Shown piece by piece: positions 7,802 to 14,873 of a stretch of 64,000 bases of DNA. The notes beneath the pieces were generated by a model, which searched no databases, had not been told where the DNA came from, and saw only the letters and a list, made by a program, of their open reading frames with translations. Made by a program: the position numbers and the translations under genes. How positions within the stretch are numbered: the stretch's first letter is position 1; the number at the start of each line of letters is the position of its first letter. The stretch is taken from the NCBI GenBank assembly GCA_015232355.1, contig JADFZW010000021.1, positions 1 through 64,000 of the forward strand. The letters run 5' to 3'. Origin of the DNA: Oligoflexia bacterium (GTDB lineage Bacteria; Bdellovibrionota; Bacteriovoracia; Bacteriovoracales; Bacteriovoracaceae).

Positions 7802-9114
7802 AGAAAGATATAAACATTAATGTACATCATTTGACCCGTGTTGAGGGTCACGGCAATATTGTCGTAAATGTAAAGAGTGGTAAAATTGAAAAGTGCGAGT
7901 GGCAAGTTCCAGAAGCACCAAGATTTTTTGAGGCCATGGTTCGCGGACGTCACTATAGTGAAGTCGCAAGAATTACCTCTAGAATTTGTGGTATCTGTTC
8001 TGTTGGTCACACTTTTGCTTCTGTAAAAGCAACTGAAACAGCTTTAGGAATTGAGATTACTCCTCAAACAAAAAAATTAAGAAGACTACTAAAGCATGCT
8101 GAGAATTTTGATTCTCACGTACTTCACGTTTACTTCTTAGTAGCTCCTGATCTATTGGGTGCTCCATCTGTATTTCCATTAGTTCCAACTCACACTGCAG
8201 TTGTAAAGCGTGCTCTACAATTAAAGCGAATTGGTCATGAGTGGGGATCACTACTTGCTGGTAGAACAACTCATCCAACAACAGTTGTTCCTGGTGGTTT
8301 TACAAAACTTCCAACTAAGAAGGAATTAGAAGCATTAAGAAAAGTTATTTTAGGTGCAGAACCTGATTTACTTGCAACTCTAGACACAGTTGCAGCTCTT
8401 GCTCCAAAGATTCCTCCATTTTCTCGTCCAACAGAATATATCGCCGTAAGTTCAGATGAAGAGTATGGACTATATGATGGTATGATTCAATGTACGATGC
8501 CAGATGGAAAAAAAGAGAGAATTAAAGTTGCTGATTATAAAAAAGTAACCAATGAATGGGTACCACCACAATCAACAGCTAAATATTGTAAGCACAATTT
8601 AGATAGCTATGCGGCCGGAGCATTGGCACGTTTTAACAACAACTATGAAATGCTTCATCCAAAAGCAAAAGAAACCGCAAATAGATTTGGATTAAAACCT
8701 ATTTGTACTAATCCTTACATGAACTCAGTAGCTCAAGCAGTAGAAGTGGTTAACGACGTTTATAAGAGCGTTGGAATCATTGATGAGTTATTAAGCGCTG
8801 GAATTAAAGATGAAGAATTAGTAAAACCAACTAAGTGGTCTAAAGGCGCAAGTGCAGTTGAAGTTCCAAGAGGAATTTTATTCCATGAGTACGAGTATGA
8901 TAAAAATGGTATGTGTTTGTACGGAAACTGTATCATCCCAACAAACCAAAATCATGCTAATATTCAAAAAGACTTTGAAGCATTAGTACCAGAACTCTTA
9001 AGTCAAAATAAGAGTGAAAAAGAGATGGAATTGGCACTTGAGATGTTAGTTCGTTCATACGATCCATGCATTTCTTGTTCAACTCACTTCTTGAATGTTA
9101 AATTTGTTGGTTAG
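7798..9114 (+). CDS. hydA: NiFe sulfhydrogenase alpha (large, catalytic) subunit
   Basis: The 438-residue large subunit binds the NiFe(CN)2CO centre. All four nickel ligands are present: R62-I-C64-G-I-C67 with SVGHT, and C-terminal D422-P-C424-I-S-C427-S-T-H430. The size and the short sequence fit group 3b NAD(P)-linked bidirectional hydrogenases (sulfhydrogenases) and not HoxH or HyaB. Only eight residues follow the conserved His430; family knowledge says the maturation protease removes the peptide after this position. ATG 7798 overlaps the hydD stop by four bases. A strong terminator begins 31 bp after the stop. No hyp maturation genes are in the window, so they must lie elsewhere. The enzyme may evolve or consume H2 to balance NADP(H) in anoxia, or reduce polysulfide. 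Confidence 0.95.
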   Translation: MKKDININVHHLTRVEGHGNIVVNVKSGKIEKCEWQVPEAPRFFEAMVRGRHYSEVARITSRICGICSVGHTFASVKATETALGIEITPQTKKLRRLLKHAENFDSHVLHVYFLVAPDLLGAPSVFPLVPTHTAVVKRALQLKRIGHEWGSLLAGRTTHPTTVVPGGFTKLPTKKELEALRKVILGAEPDLLATLDTVAALAPKIPPFSRPTEYIAVSSDEEYGLYDGMIQCTMPDGKKERIKVADYKKVTNEWVPPQSTAKYCKHNLDSYAAGALARFNNNYEMLHPKAKETANRFGLKPICTNPYMNSVAQAVEVVNDVYKSVGIIDELLSAGIKDEELVKPTKWSKGASAVEVPRGILFHEYEYDKNGMCLYGNCIIPTNQNHANIQKDFEALVPELLSQNKSEKEMELALEMLVRSYDPCISCSTHFLNVKFVG

Positions 9115-9144
9115 TTTGTTTTTTTCGTCATAGTCATAATGGAA

Positions 9145-9177
9145 GGGGATCACTTAAAGAGTGGTCCCCTTTTTTTT
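9145..9177 (+). terminator. Strong intrinsic terminator between hydA and the maturation protease gene
   Basis: A 10-bp stem (GGGGATCACT at 9145-9154 with AGTGGTCCCC at 9160-9169, one G-T pair) and a 5-base loop are followed by eight T residues. It ends one base before the AGGAG ribosome-binding site of the next gene. Confidence 0.9.
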
Positions 9178-9188
9178 AGGAGCATCCT

Positions 9189-9680
9189 GTGAAATATATA
9201 ATTGGTATTGGAAACTATTCTATGTTCGATGATAGTATTGGTATAAAAGTAATTGAGCATATTGAAGAAAATAATCTTATCCCTGCTGGATCAGAAGACA
9301 GTATTCGTGCTATCGATCTCTCTGGCAATCTTTTAAATTTATTTAATTATCTAAATCACTCCACTGAAAAAATTGTGATCGTTGATACTGCTAAAATAGA
9401 ATCCTCCTCTCACGCAGCATCCGTCACTGTCTCCGTGCCTGGAGAATTTATTATTTTTTCTCCTTCTCAAGTAGAAAGCACGAAAAATTTGGCCAACATC
9501 AGTACTCATGAAGGGGACTTAATTAAAGTATTAGCATTAGCGAAAGAAACAGATTACTACATTCCAGAAATTAGTATTATCGGAATTTTCCCTAAGGAAA
9601 TCAAAAATGATTTTGGTTTGTCTCCAGAATTATCGAGCAAATTACCTGTCTATGCAAAACAAGCATTAGATTTAATTTAA
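9189..9680 (+). CDS. Hydrogenase maturation protease (peptidase M52, HycI/HybD/FrxA-like)
   Basis: The 163-residue product has the M52 fold signature GIGN..MFDDSIGIKVIEHI. The likely metal-sensing ligands are D15, D66 (in IVIVDTAKI) and H107 (in STHEGDLIKVL). These enzymes check nickel insertion and then cut the C-terminal tail from the large subunit, here presumably HydA. The start is GTG 9189 with AGGAG at 9178-9182. It lies behind a strong terminator, so it should receive only read-through transcription from the structural operon unless a promoter is hidden in the hairpin region. Its stop codon is embedded in a (TTTAA)7 tract. Confidence 0.88.
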   Translation: MKYIIGIGNYSMFDDSIGIKVIEHIEENNLIPAGSEDSIRAIDLSGNLLNLFNYLNHSTEKIVIVDTAKIESSSHAASVTVSVPGEFIIFSPSQVESTKNLANISTHEGDLIKVLALAKETDYYIPEISIIGIFPKEIKNDFGLSPELSSKLPVYAKQALDLI

Positions 9681-9705
9681 TTTAATTTAATTTAATTTAA
9701 TTTAA
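9671..9705. repeat. Pentanucleotide tandem repeat (TTTAA)7 across two stop codons
   Basis: Seven exact copies. The TAA at 9678-9680 ends the rightward protease gene, and the complement of 9702-9704 ends the leftward 752-residue gene. Both convergent genes therefore stop inside the same repeat, and a change in copy number should leave both proteins intact because every frame of the unit soon meets TAA. Confidence 0.95.
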
Positions 9706-11960
9706 TTTTCTTTCAACTTTCCAAAGATAGCGATTCCTGATTCATTCTTTTGTACATCCACAACATCTACCATTGGTATTTTTAGAGAGTTGGCATTTTC
9801 TAGTGAATCATGATTGATACTATCAGTGGAGTTTTCATTAATGTATTTAGAAGCATTGGGATTTAAGAGTGTAATAAATTTAATTACATTTTTTGCTATA
9901 TTTTGTAAAATATTTCCCTCTTGTGATGACTTGTTTACAGAATCACTTAAAATAAATTTAGGATCTAAAGATAAGCGGCCATCTGGCAAAGAGCTTGGAT
10001 TAAGATAAGTTGTTACTTTACTATCTCTGGTACCATTAATATTAAAACCTAAATCAATCTTGTATTTATTCTCTGATTTTTCCCAAATAATTTGAGGAGC
10101 AGATAACATTTTAACTTCAGTCACTGGGATTTTTTGTTCCTTAGCACTTTTACAACTGATAAATATCTCCTTATCTTCAGTAAAACAAAAATCAAATTTC
10201 TTTTGTTGAAAAAATTTCAACAACTGCTTGTTAAGGAATTTAAAATTCATAGATACCATTACATCAAAATCACATTTACTCTCTAAACATGACGCTTTAT
10301 TGCTTTGGCCATCACAAGAATTCTCATCAGTATCAGCAAGAACTATTCTCAAATTATTATGGTCCAATGGATTTTTTTCAAGAAGTCCTCGTAAATTTAC
10401 TTCCTGTTCATTTAATTTAATTTTTGCCTTAATTTGTTCCTTAGCATTTTCCATCTGTTTCATATTATCTTCAAGCAATTTTACTTGATTCTTTAAATGT
10501 ACTACTAAATCATTTTGATTTCTCATTCCAGTAATTTCTTTTTTAGTTTTATCGAGTGATTTAATTAATAACTCTTTTAATTTTTTGCCGGCAACTTCGG
10601 CACGATCAATTAATTTAATAGTGCCTTTAAATTGAGACTCTGCAATCTCTTTAATTACATCACTCGTAGGAAAAATATTTTTTGAATCAATTTTAATCTC
10701 TGCAATGTTTTTGGCCATCAACTTGTCAGCAATAAGTTCTATATCGTTGCCACTGATAAGAATATTTAAAAGATTATTTAATTCTTCTAATTGAGAACTA
10801 TATCCTTTTGTTAGTTTATCAAATTTTTCAAAATCATAAACATCTTGCAAACCTAGAGGAGGAATTTTTAAACCAATGTTTTGCAAGTATGGAGATTTAG
10901 CAATCGATTTATTTACCAAATTAAGAACCATTGGCAATACTTTTGTATTAATTATTTCGTTAACGGAAATAATCTTATCTTCATCTGATAAGAGTTCATT
11001 CAAGCTTTGACCAACATCTACTAAATTAAAATACATACTAAGACTACCAATAAGAGCTGATGCTGCCTTCGATAAAAGATATACAGATGTTTCACCAACA
11101 TCTAGTTTTTTATCTCTGTTTAATAGCTCCGCTATATTTATATTAGCATCATCTTCTCCCACATTTCTAATACTAGGAATCTCTAATTTAAAAATTCCTG
11201 GTTGAACTTCTAATTTAGTACCACTTGCTCTTAATTCTAAAGGAGCATTTCCCTCCGTAGAGTCTTGCAACTTAGCAGTTAATTCAAATTTTGGGATCTT
11301 ATCACCCAAATTATTTTTTAATTTAAACTTTAGTGGTTTAAATTTTAGAAGTGATTCACCTGGAGCTACTTCATATACTTGATTCACATTTATTATTTCA
11401 AAATCAAAAGAAACATCAAGATCTTCCAAAGACATCTCTATACTACAATCCAAATCCACACAGGAAACAACGGGTTTACCAAATTTTATCTTATCAATCT
11501 TTATGTTTTTTAAATCTATACTTATAGGATGTGGACTAAAACTTGGAACCTTAAAAAAACCAGCATCAGCATCATAATAAAAATAATCAGGGATACCATA
11601 ACATTTTGTCCATGCTTCTTTAAAGCTCATCTCACTCATTTTTTCAGGAGTACAATCTTCTTTTTTAGGACCTAATCCTGTCTTGTCTCCAACTAAGCGA
11701 TTATTTAAAAATTTTTCTAATTTAGGTATTGCAAACGAAGTGATTGTCTCTCTAATTAACTTTTCTCTTGCAAAAGGAGATGATTCTATAGTTAGAATCC
11801 GTTGATTATCATTAAAGGTAACATTACTTTTTATTACACCCTTATGGGTTTTATCTTTGTCAACTCCATCATTATCGCTTGCATAGATTGCTTGAAGTGT
11901 GAAAAAAATTAGAAGGATAAAAATCAAACTAAATTTAATATCTCTAAAAACTCTATCCAT
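9702..11960 (-). CDS. Large exported protein of unknown function (752 aa)
   Basis: I do not recognise the family. The N-terminus is a signal peptide (basic start, then a 16-residue hydrophobic run ending IYA-S at about residues 26-29), so the product is exported to periplasm or outer membrane. Residues about 130-280 alternate beta-like segments (ISIDLKNIKIDKIKFG, SLEDLDVSFDFEI) and include Cys pairs that could form disulfides. Residues about 300-420 are helical. Residues about 480-560 are Lys/Glu-rich and probably coiled coil. A second beta-rich part with FDVMVSMNFKFLNKQLLKFF follows. The paired beta/helix halves loosely recall lipid-binding tubular (TULIP/BPI-like) proteins, but this is only a guess. 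It stands alone, with a 247-bp gap upstream. Confidence 0.7.
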   Translation of the reverse strand: MDRVFRDIKFSLIFILLIFFTLQAIYASDNDGVDKDKTHKGVIKSNVTFNDNQRILTIESSPFAREKLIRETITSFAIPKLEKFLNNRLVGDKTGLGPKKEDCTPEKMSEMSFKEAWTKCYGIPDYFYYDADAGFFKVPSFSPHPISIDLKNIKIDKIKFGKPVVSCVDLDCSIEMSLEDLDVSFDFEIINVNQVYEVAPGESLLKFKPLKFKLKNNLGDKIPKFELTAKLQDSTEGNAPLELRASGTKLEVQPGIFKLEIPSIRNVGEDDANINIAELLNRDKKLDVGETSVYLLSKAASALIGSLSMYFNLVDVGQSLNELLSDEDKIISVNEIINTKVLPMVLNLVNKSIAKSPYLQNIGLKIPPLGLQDVYDFEKFDKLTKGYSSQLEELNNLLNILISGNDIELIADKLMAKNIAEIKIDSKNIFPTSDVIKEIAESQFKGTIKLIDRAEVAGKKLKELLIKSLDKTKKEITGMRNQNDLVVHLKNQVKLLEDNMKQMENAKEQIKAKIKLNEQEVNLRGLLEKNPLDHNNLRIVLADTDENSCDGQSNKASCLESKCDFDVMVSMNFKFLNKQLLKFFQQKKFDFCFTEDKEIFISCKSAKEQKIPVTEVKMLSAPQIIWEKSENKYKIDLGFNINGTRDSKVTTYLNPSSLPDGRLSLDPKFILSDSVNKSSQEGNILQNIAKNVIKFITLLNPNASKYINENSTDSINHDSLENANSLKIPMVDVVDVQKNESGIAIFGKLKEN

Positions 11961-12141
11961 ATATTATTCCTTATGTGATGCTTATATCCGTATCGATAAT
12001 AGGATTTTAATGGATATTTCTTTATGAATTAGTAGATAGTGAAGTAAATTTATTTATTTAGAATTAATTTAAGTAGTTAAGTAACGGATAAAAATAATTT
12101 TTATTTATGAATTGTAAACAGCAATTGGCCTAAAAGTTGGG

Positions 12142-12182
12142 CATACTCAATAAGCCATACTCAATAAGCCATACTCAATAAG
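12142..12182. repeat. Three tandem copies of a 14-bp unit
   Basis: CATACTCAATAAGC occurs twice in full and a third time lacking the last base, directly head to tail. It lies between the 752-residue gene and the toxin remnant, in otherwise featureless intergenic DNA (11961-12207). The units are adjacent with no spacers, so it is not a CRISPR. Confidence 0.92.
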
Positions 12183-12207
12183 TTACATACTTAAAAAGTT
12201 AGTTTAG

Positions 12208-12396
12208 TTAAGGATGAGCGGTGATAGCAATTAGAAAAGATAAGGTCTTTGTTACTTGTTTAAATAATCCTTCTTGTTTGGATGATTTATTTTTAGCATT
12301 TTTTTTTCTATTTTTCTCTATTGAGCGAACCTGATCTTCCATCTCTTGGTAAACAGTGTCTGCCTCAATGGTAAATTTCAACTCGAAAATCATCAC
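12208..12396 (-). pseudogene. RelE/ParE-like toxin remnant, C-terminally truncated
   Basis: The 62 residues begin FELKFTIEADTVYQEMEDQ and run to SSKQEGLFKQVTKTLSFL, which I recognise as the first half of a small RelE/ParE-like toxin family of about 100 residues. The frame ends in AITAHP followed by a stop where the family continues with a HPxL motif and the catalytic half. Beyond the stop, LN and a second stop follow in the same frame, which suggests decay by nonsense mutations. The missing C-terminal strands normally carry RNase residues, so it is probably inactive. It overlaps the antitoxin gene by four bases (ATGA), the standard arrangement of type II modules. It could still be translated as a harmless fragment. 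Confidence 0.6.
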
Positions 12397-12644
12397 TTTT
12401 CCTCAGCAACAAATTTTCGTTTAGAAAATTTTCTGGCCGTTGCTTGTTTTAAGCCTTCTTTGACTTGTTTGGATGCCTTTTCATTCTTAAATAACCATTG
12501 TTCATTTGCAGGAATTTCCGTAAATGGTTTGAGTGTAATAACCCCATCATCGTTAACCAATACATCATAACGACTAACTCCCTTGGTGATAGGTCCTAGA
12601 GTAATTCGGCCTCTTGAATCTGGCCTGGTTGAATATGCTTTCAT
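12393..12644 (-). CDS. AbrB/SpoVT-like antitoxin of a type II toxin-antitoxin pair
   Basis: The 83-residue protein has an N-terminal swapped-hairpin AbrB-type DNA-binding segment (DSRGRITLGPITKGVSRYDVLV, split here only by description) with a following ITLKPFTEIPANEQWLF strand-turn. The C-terminal tail, rich in Lys and Arg, would wrap the toxin. Antitoxins of this kind bind the promoter of their own operon. GGAGG lies seven bases before ATG 12644. The gene precedes and overlaps the toxin remnant by four bases. The upstream region has a good leftward promoter and two near-identical palindromes, consistent with autoregulation. The antitoxin frame is intact although its toxin appears dead. Confidence 0.72.
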   Translation of the reverse strand: MKAYSTRPDSRGRITLGPITKGVSRYDVLVNDDGVITLKPFTEIPANEQWLFKNEKASKQVKEGLKQATARKFSKRKFVAEEK

Positions 12645-12661
12645 AATAACCTCCAGAATAA

Positions 12662-12701
12662 ATTATACTATAAAATGGGTAAACCCACAAGGGGTATACC
12701 C
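12662..12701 (-). promoter_or_regulatory. Toxin-antitoxin promoter with two GGGTAnACCC operators
   Basis: On the minus strand, TTGTGG (12685-12690), a 17-bp spacer and TATAAT (12662-12667) form a near-consensus promoter reading into the antitoxin gene. GGGTAAACCC at 12677-12686 and GGGTATACCC at 12692-12701 are 10-bp palindromes 15 bp apart, covering the -35 box and its upstream flank. Binding by the AbrB-like antitoxin is inferred from this position. Confidence 0.65.
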
Positions 12702-12814
12702 ACTTTAAACAAATCTTATAGAAATCTGCACGTTATAGTACGATCCCCTCGACGTTCATGGGACGTTCATTGGAAACCAGATAAATTTATGATTGTAACG
12801 TGTGATCTTAAAAG

Positions 12815-12891
12815 TGGCGCAAGCGACAGGAGTCGAACCTGTGACCTTTTGATCCGTAGTCAAATGCTCTATCCAACTGAGCTACGCCTGC
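12815..12891 (-). tRNA. tRNA-Arg (anticodon ACG)
   Basis: Read on the minus strand, the 77 nt fold as a full cloverleaf: acceptor GCAGGCG pairing with CGCTTGC (one G-U), D-arm with AGCTCAGTTGG, and a five-pair anticodon stem TTTGA/TCAAA with loop CTACGGA (anticodon ACG). The T-arm is ACAGG-TTCGACT-CCTGT, the discriminator is G and the CCA is encoded. It decodes CGU and, after A34 deamination by TadA, CGC and CGA. It stands alone between the toxin-antitoxin pair and the TatD-type gene. Confidence 0.97.
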
Positions 12892-13142
12892 GTGTGCGTG
12901 ATAATTAGTGACATATACTTTTATACTTCTACTGAATCATTGTCGGAAAATCAACATCAATTAAACAGCAATCAGAGCAGAACAATAAATAATATATCTT
13001 ATTTATTGTTTGTTATTAACTTCGGAATATATTTTCACCTAACACGATAGGAAAAATGTTTTGATCTGCTTTTACTCAGCTTTTGAATTATTTAATGATA
13101 TTAAATTGTATTAATCATGAATCGATAACAAAGGAACGATTT

Positions 13143-13991
13143 GTGTCTAGTCTCACTCTAGTGGATACCCATTGTCACTGGGATCACTCCCCATTAATTG
13201 AGAATATTGAAATACTTCTAGAGAAGGCAAATAAGAGTAATATAGATCTATTTTTTAATCCTTCGGTAGATGTAACTTTTGAGAAAATTGAACAGTTATT
13301 GCAATTACAAAATAAATATAAACAAATCGTAATGGCAGTAGGAGTACATCCTAGCTATGCTATTTCTACTACTTATCAGTCTACAACTATCAAAACAACT
13401 ATCACAACAAAGATCTCAATGATGAGTAATTATATTGAAAAATATAATATTAATTTAATGGGTGAAATCGGTTTGGATTTTAGTATTGATATGAAAAATG
13501 GTGACATAGATAAAAAAATTCAAATGGAGTGGTTTCATAGTCAATTGCAACTGGCGCAAAGATATAAGATGTCTCTTTTAATCCATTGTAGACATCAACT
13601 CGCACATCATGAGATGATAAAGTGCTTAAAGAGTGAGGATGGCATAAGAAAGGGAATTATTCATAGCTATTCTGGTAGCATAGAACAAGCAAAAGAGTAT
13701 GTTGATATGGGATATAAGTTAGGAATAGGAACATCTCTATTAAAAAAGAATCCCAAAAAATTAGAACAGATCATAAAAACATTTCCTCTAAGTAGTTTTG
13801 TATTAGAGACAGATGCTCCATATGGATCTGGGTATGGATCTGGATCTGCTGGAGCAGACGCCAATACTCCGCTGACTTTAGTTGAAATTTTTAAAAAATT
13901 TAAAACACTAAGAAATGAAGATAATGAAGATGCGTATGCAATTGCTCTTCGTAAAAATGCATTATCAATTCTAGCAAAATTTGTAGGTTAA
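13143..13991 (+). CDS. TatD-family metal-dependent hydrolase / DNase
   Basis: About 282 residues with the TatD amidohydrolase barrel: DTHCHWDH near the N-terminus (HxH metal pair), GEIGLDF with the bridging Glu, LLIHCRHQ, GIIHSYSGS and LETDAPY with the late Asp. These are the metal and active-site positions of TatD nucleases (3'-5' exonuclease or DNA-repair roles). I start at GTG 13143, preceded by AAGGA at 13131-13135 with ideal spacing. The upstream in-frame TTG at 13083 would add 20 residues without a ribosome-binding site. After LETDAPY, a GSGYGSGSAG loop created by a GGATCT hexamer repeat replaces the usual variable loop. It is followed 7 bp later by tcdA, so the two are likely co-transcribed. 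Confidence 0.88.
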   Translation: MSSLTLVDTHCHWDHSPLIENIEILLEKANKSNIDLFFNPSVDVTFEKIEQLLQLQNKYKQIVMAVGVHPSYAISTTYQSTTIKTTITTKISMMSNYIEKYNINLMGEIGLDFSIDMKNGDIDKKIQMEWFHSQLQLAQRYKMSLLIHCRHQLAHHEMIKCLKSEDGIRKGIIHSYSGSIEQAKEYVDMGYKLGIGTSLLKKNPKKLEQIIKTFPLSSFVLETDAPYGSGYGSGSAGADANTPLTLVEIFKKFKTLRNEDNEDAYAIALRKNALSILAKFVG

Positions 13992-13998
13992 GATTCTA

Positions 13999-14763
13999 AT
14001 GTCACAGCAATTTGAGAGGACAAAACTATTAATTGGTGATGAAAAGTTATCGATCTTTTCTAGATCTCATGTTTTCATAGCAGGCGTAGGTGGTGTTGGA
14101 TCATTTGTGGCCGAGATTTTAGTCCGTTCTGGAATTGGCACCATCACTATAGTTGATGATGATATAATAAAGGTTAATAATCTTAACAGACAACTTCCGG
14201 CCCTTCACTCTACACTAGGCCTAAACAAAACAGAGGTAGTAAAAAATCGATTATTAGATATAAATCCTCAATGCAAAATAATTACTCATCAAAAATTATT
14301 ACACAAAGATAATCTTAAAGAATTGCTTACTGTTTCCCCAGATGGTAGTACGCCTGATTTTATTGTAGATGCGATAGATAGTCTTTCTTGTAAGATTCAA
14401 TTACTTGCCTATGCAGCTAAAAATAATATTCAAATAATTTCTTGTATGGGCGCTGGAAGAAGAACTGATTGGAGAAAAATCAAACTGGCAAAGCTAGATG
14501 AAACCAATAATTGTCCTTTGGCCAGCAGAACTCGAAAGTTTTTAAGAAAACTTATTCGTGATTCCTACGAATCTACTAAACCGAATATATCAAATATCCC
14601 TGTTGTATATAGTGATGAAATTCCAACCGCTTTTGGATCAAGAGAGATTGTTTCTTTAGGAAGAGATCGTGTGGTTAATGGAACAATTGCTTATATAGTT
14701 TCAATAATGGGCTCTATCGCGGCCGCATACGTATTAGAAAAGTTAGTACCTACGTCAACGTAG
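13999..14763 (+). CDS. tcdA: tRNA threonylcarbamoyladenosine dehydratase (TcdA/CsdL, ThiF-E1 family)
   Basis: The 254-residue protein begins FERTKLLIGDEKL and carries the E1-like nucleotide-binding GVGGVGSF at residues 29-36, VDDDIIKVNNLNRQL, IDSLSCKIQLL, CMGAGRR and later NCPLASRTRKFLRKL. This pattern is that of TcdA, which uses ATP to cyclise t6A37 to ct6A in ANN-decoding tRNAs. Typical length is about 260. Other ThiF relatives (MoeB, ThiF) keep a pair of zinc CxxC motifs that are missing here, which supports TcdA. Start ATG 13999 has no clear ribosome-binding site and lies 7 bp behind the TatD-type gene, so translation may be coupled. Confidence 0.88.
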   Translation: MSQQFERTKLLIGDEKLSIFSRSHVFIAGVGGVGSFVAEILVRSGIGTITIVDDDIIKVNNLNRQLPALHSTLGLNKTEVVKNRLLDINPQCKIITHQKLLHKDNLKELLTVSPDGSTPDFIVDAIDSLSCKIQLLAYAAKNNIQIISCMGAGRRTDWRKIKLAKLDETNNCPLASRTRKFLRKLIRDSYESTKPNISNIPVVYSDEIPTAFGSREIVSLGRDRVVNGTIAYIVSIMGSIAAAYVLEKLVPTST

Positions 14764-14873
14764 GTAGACTGTAAAAAATCCTAGCAATTAATTTTTTTTA
14801 AAAAGAACCGATAAGTTTATAAAAGTACTATCTTATAATAAATAAAAATTACTTAGAAGCTAGGGGATTTGAT

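Noticed and set aside
12142..12182. Possible CRISPR-like array
   Set aside because: Three 14-bp units lie head to tail without spacers, and no cas genes are in the window.
12675..12908. 77-residue plus-strand open frame
   Set aside because: It runs through the antitoxin promoter and antisense to tRNA-Arg; the C-terminal part is a well-known artefact of translating a tRNA complement.
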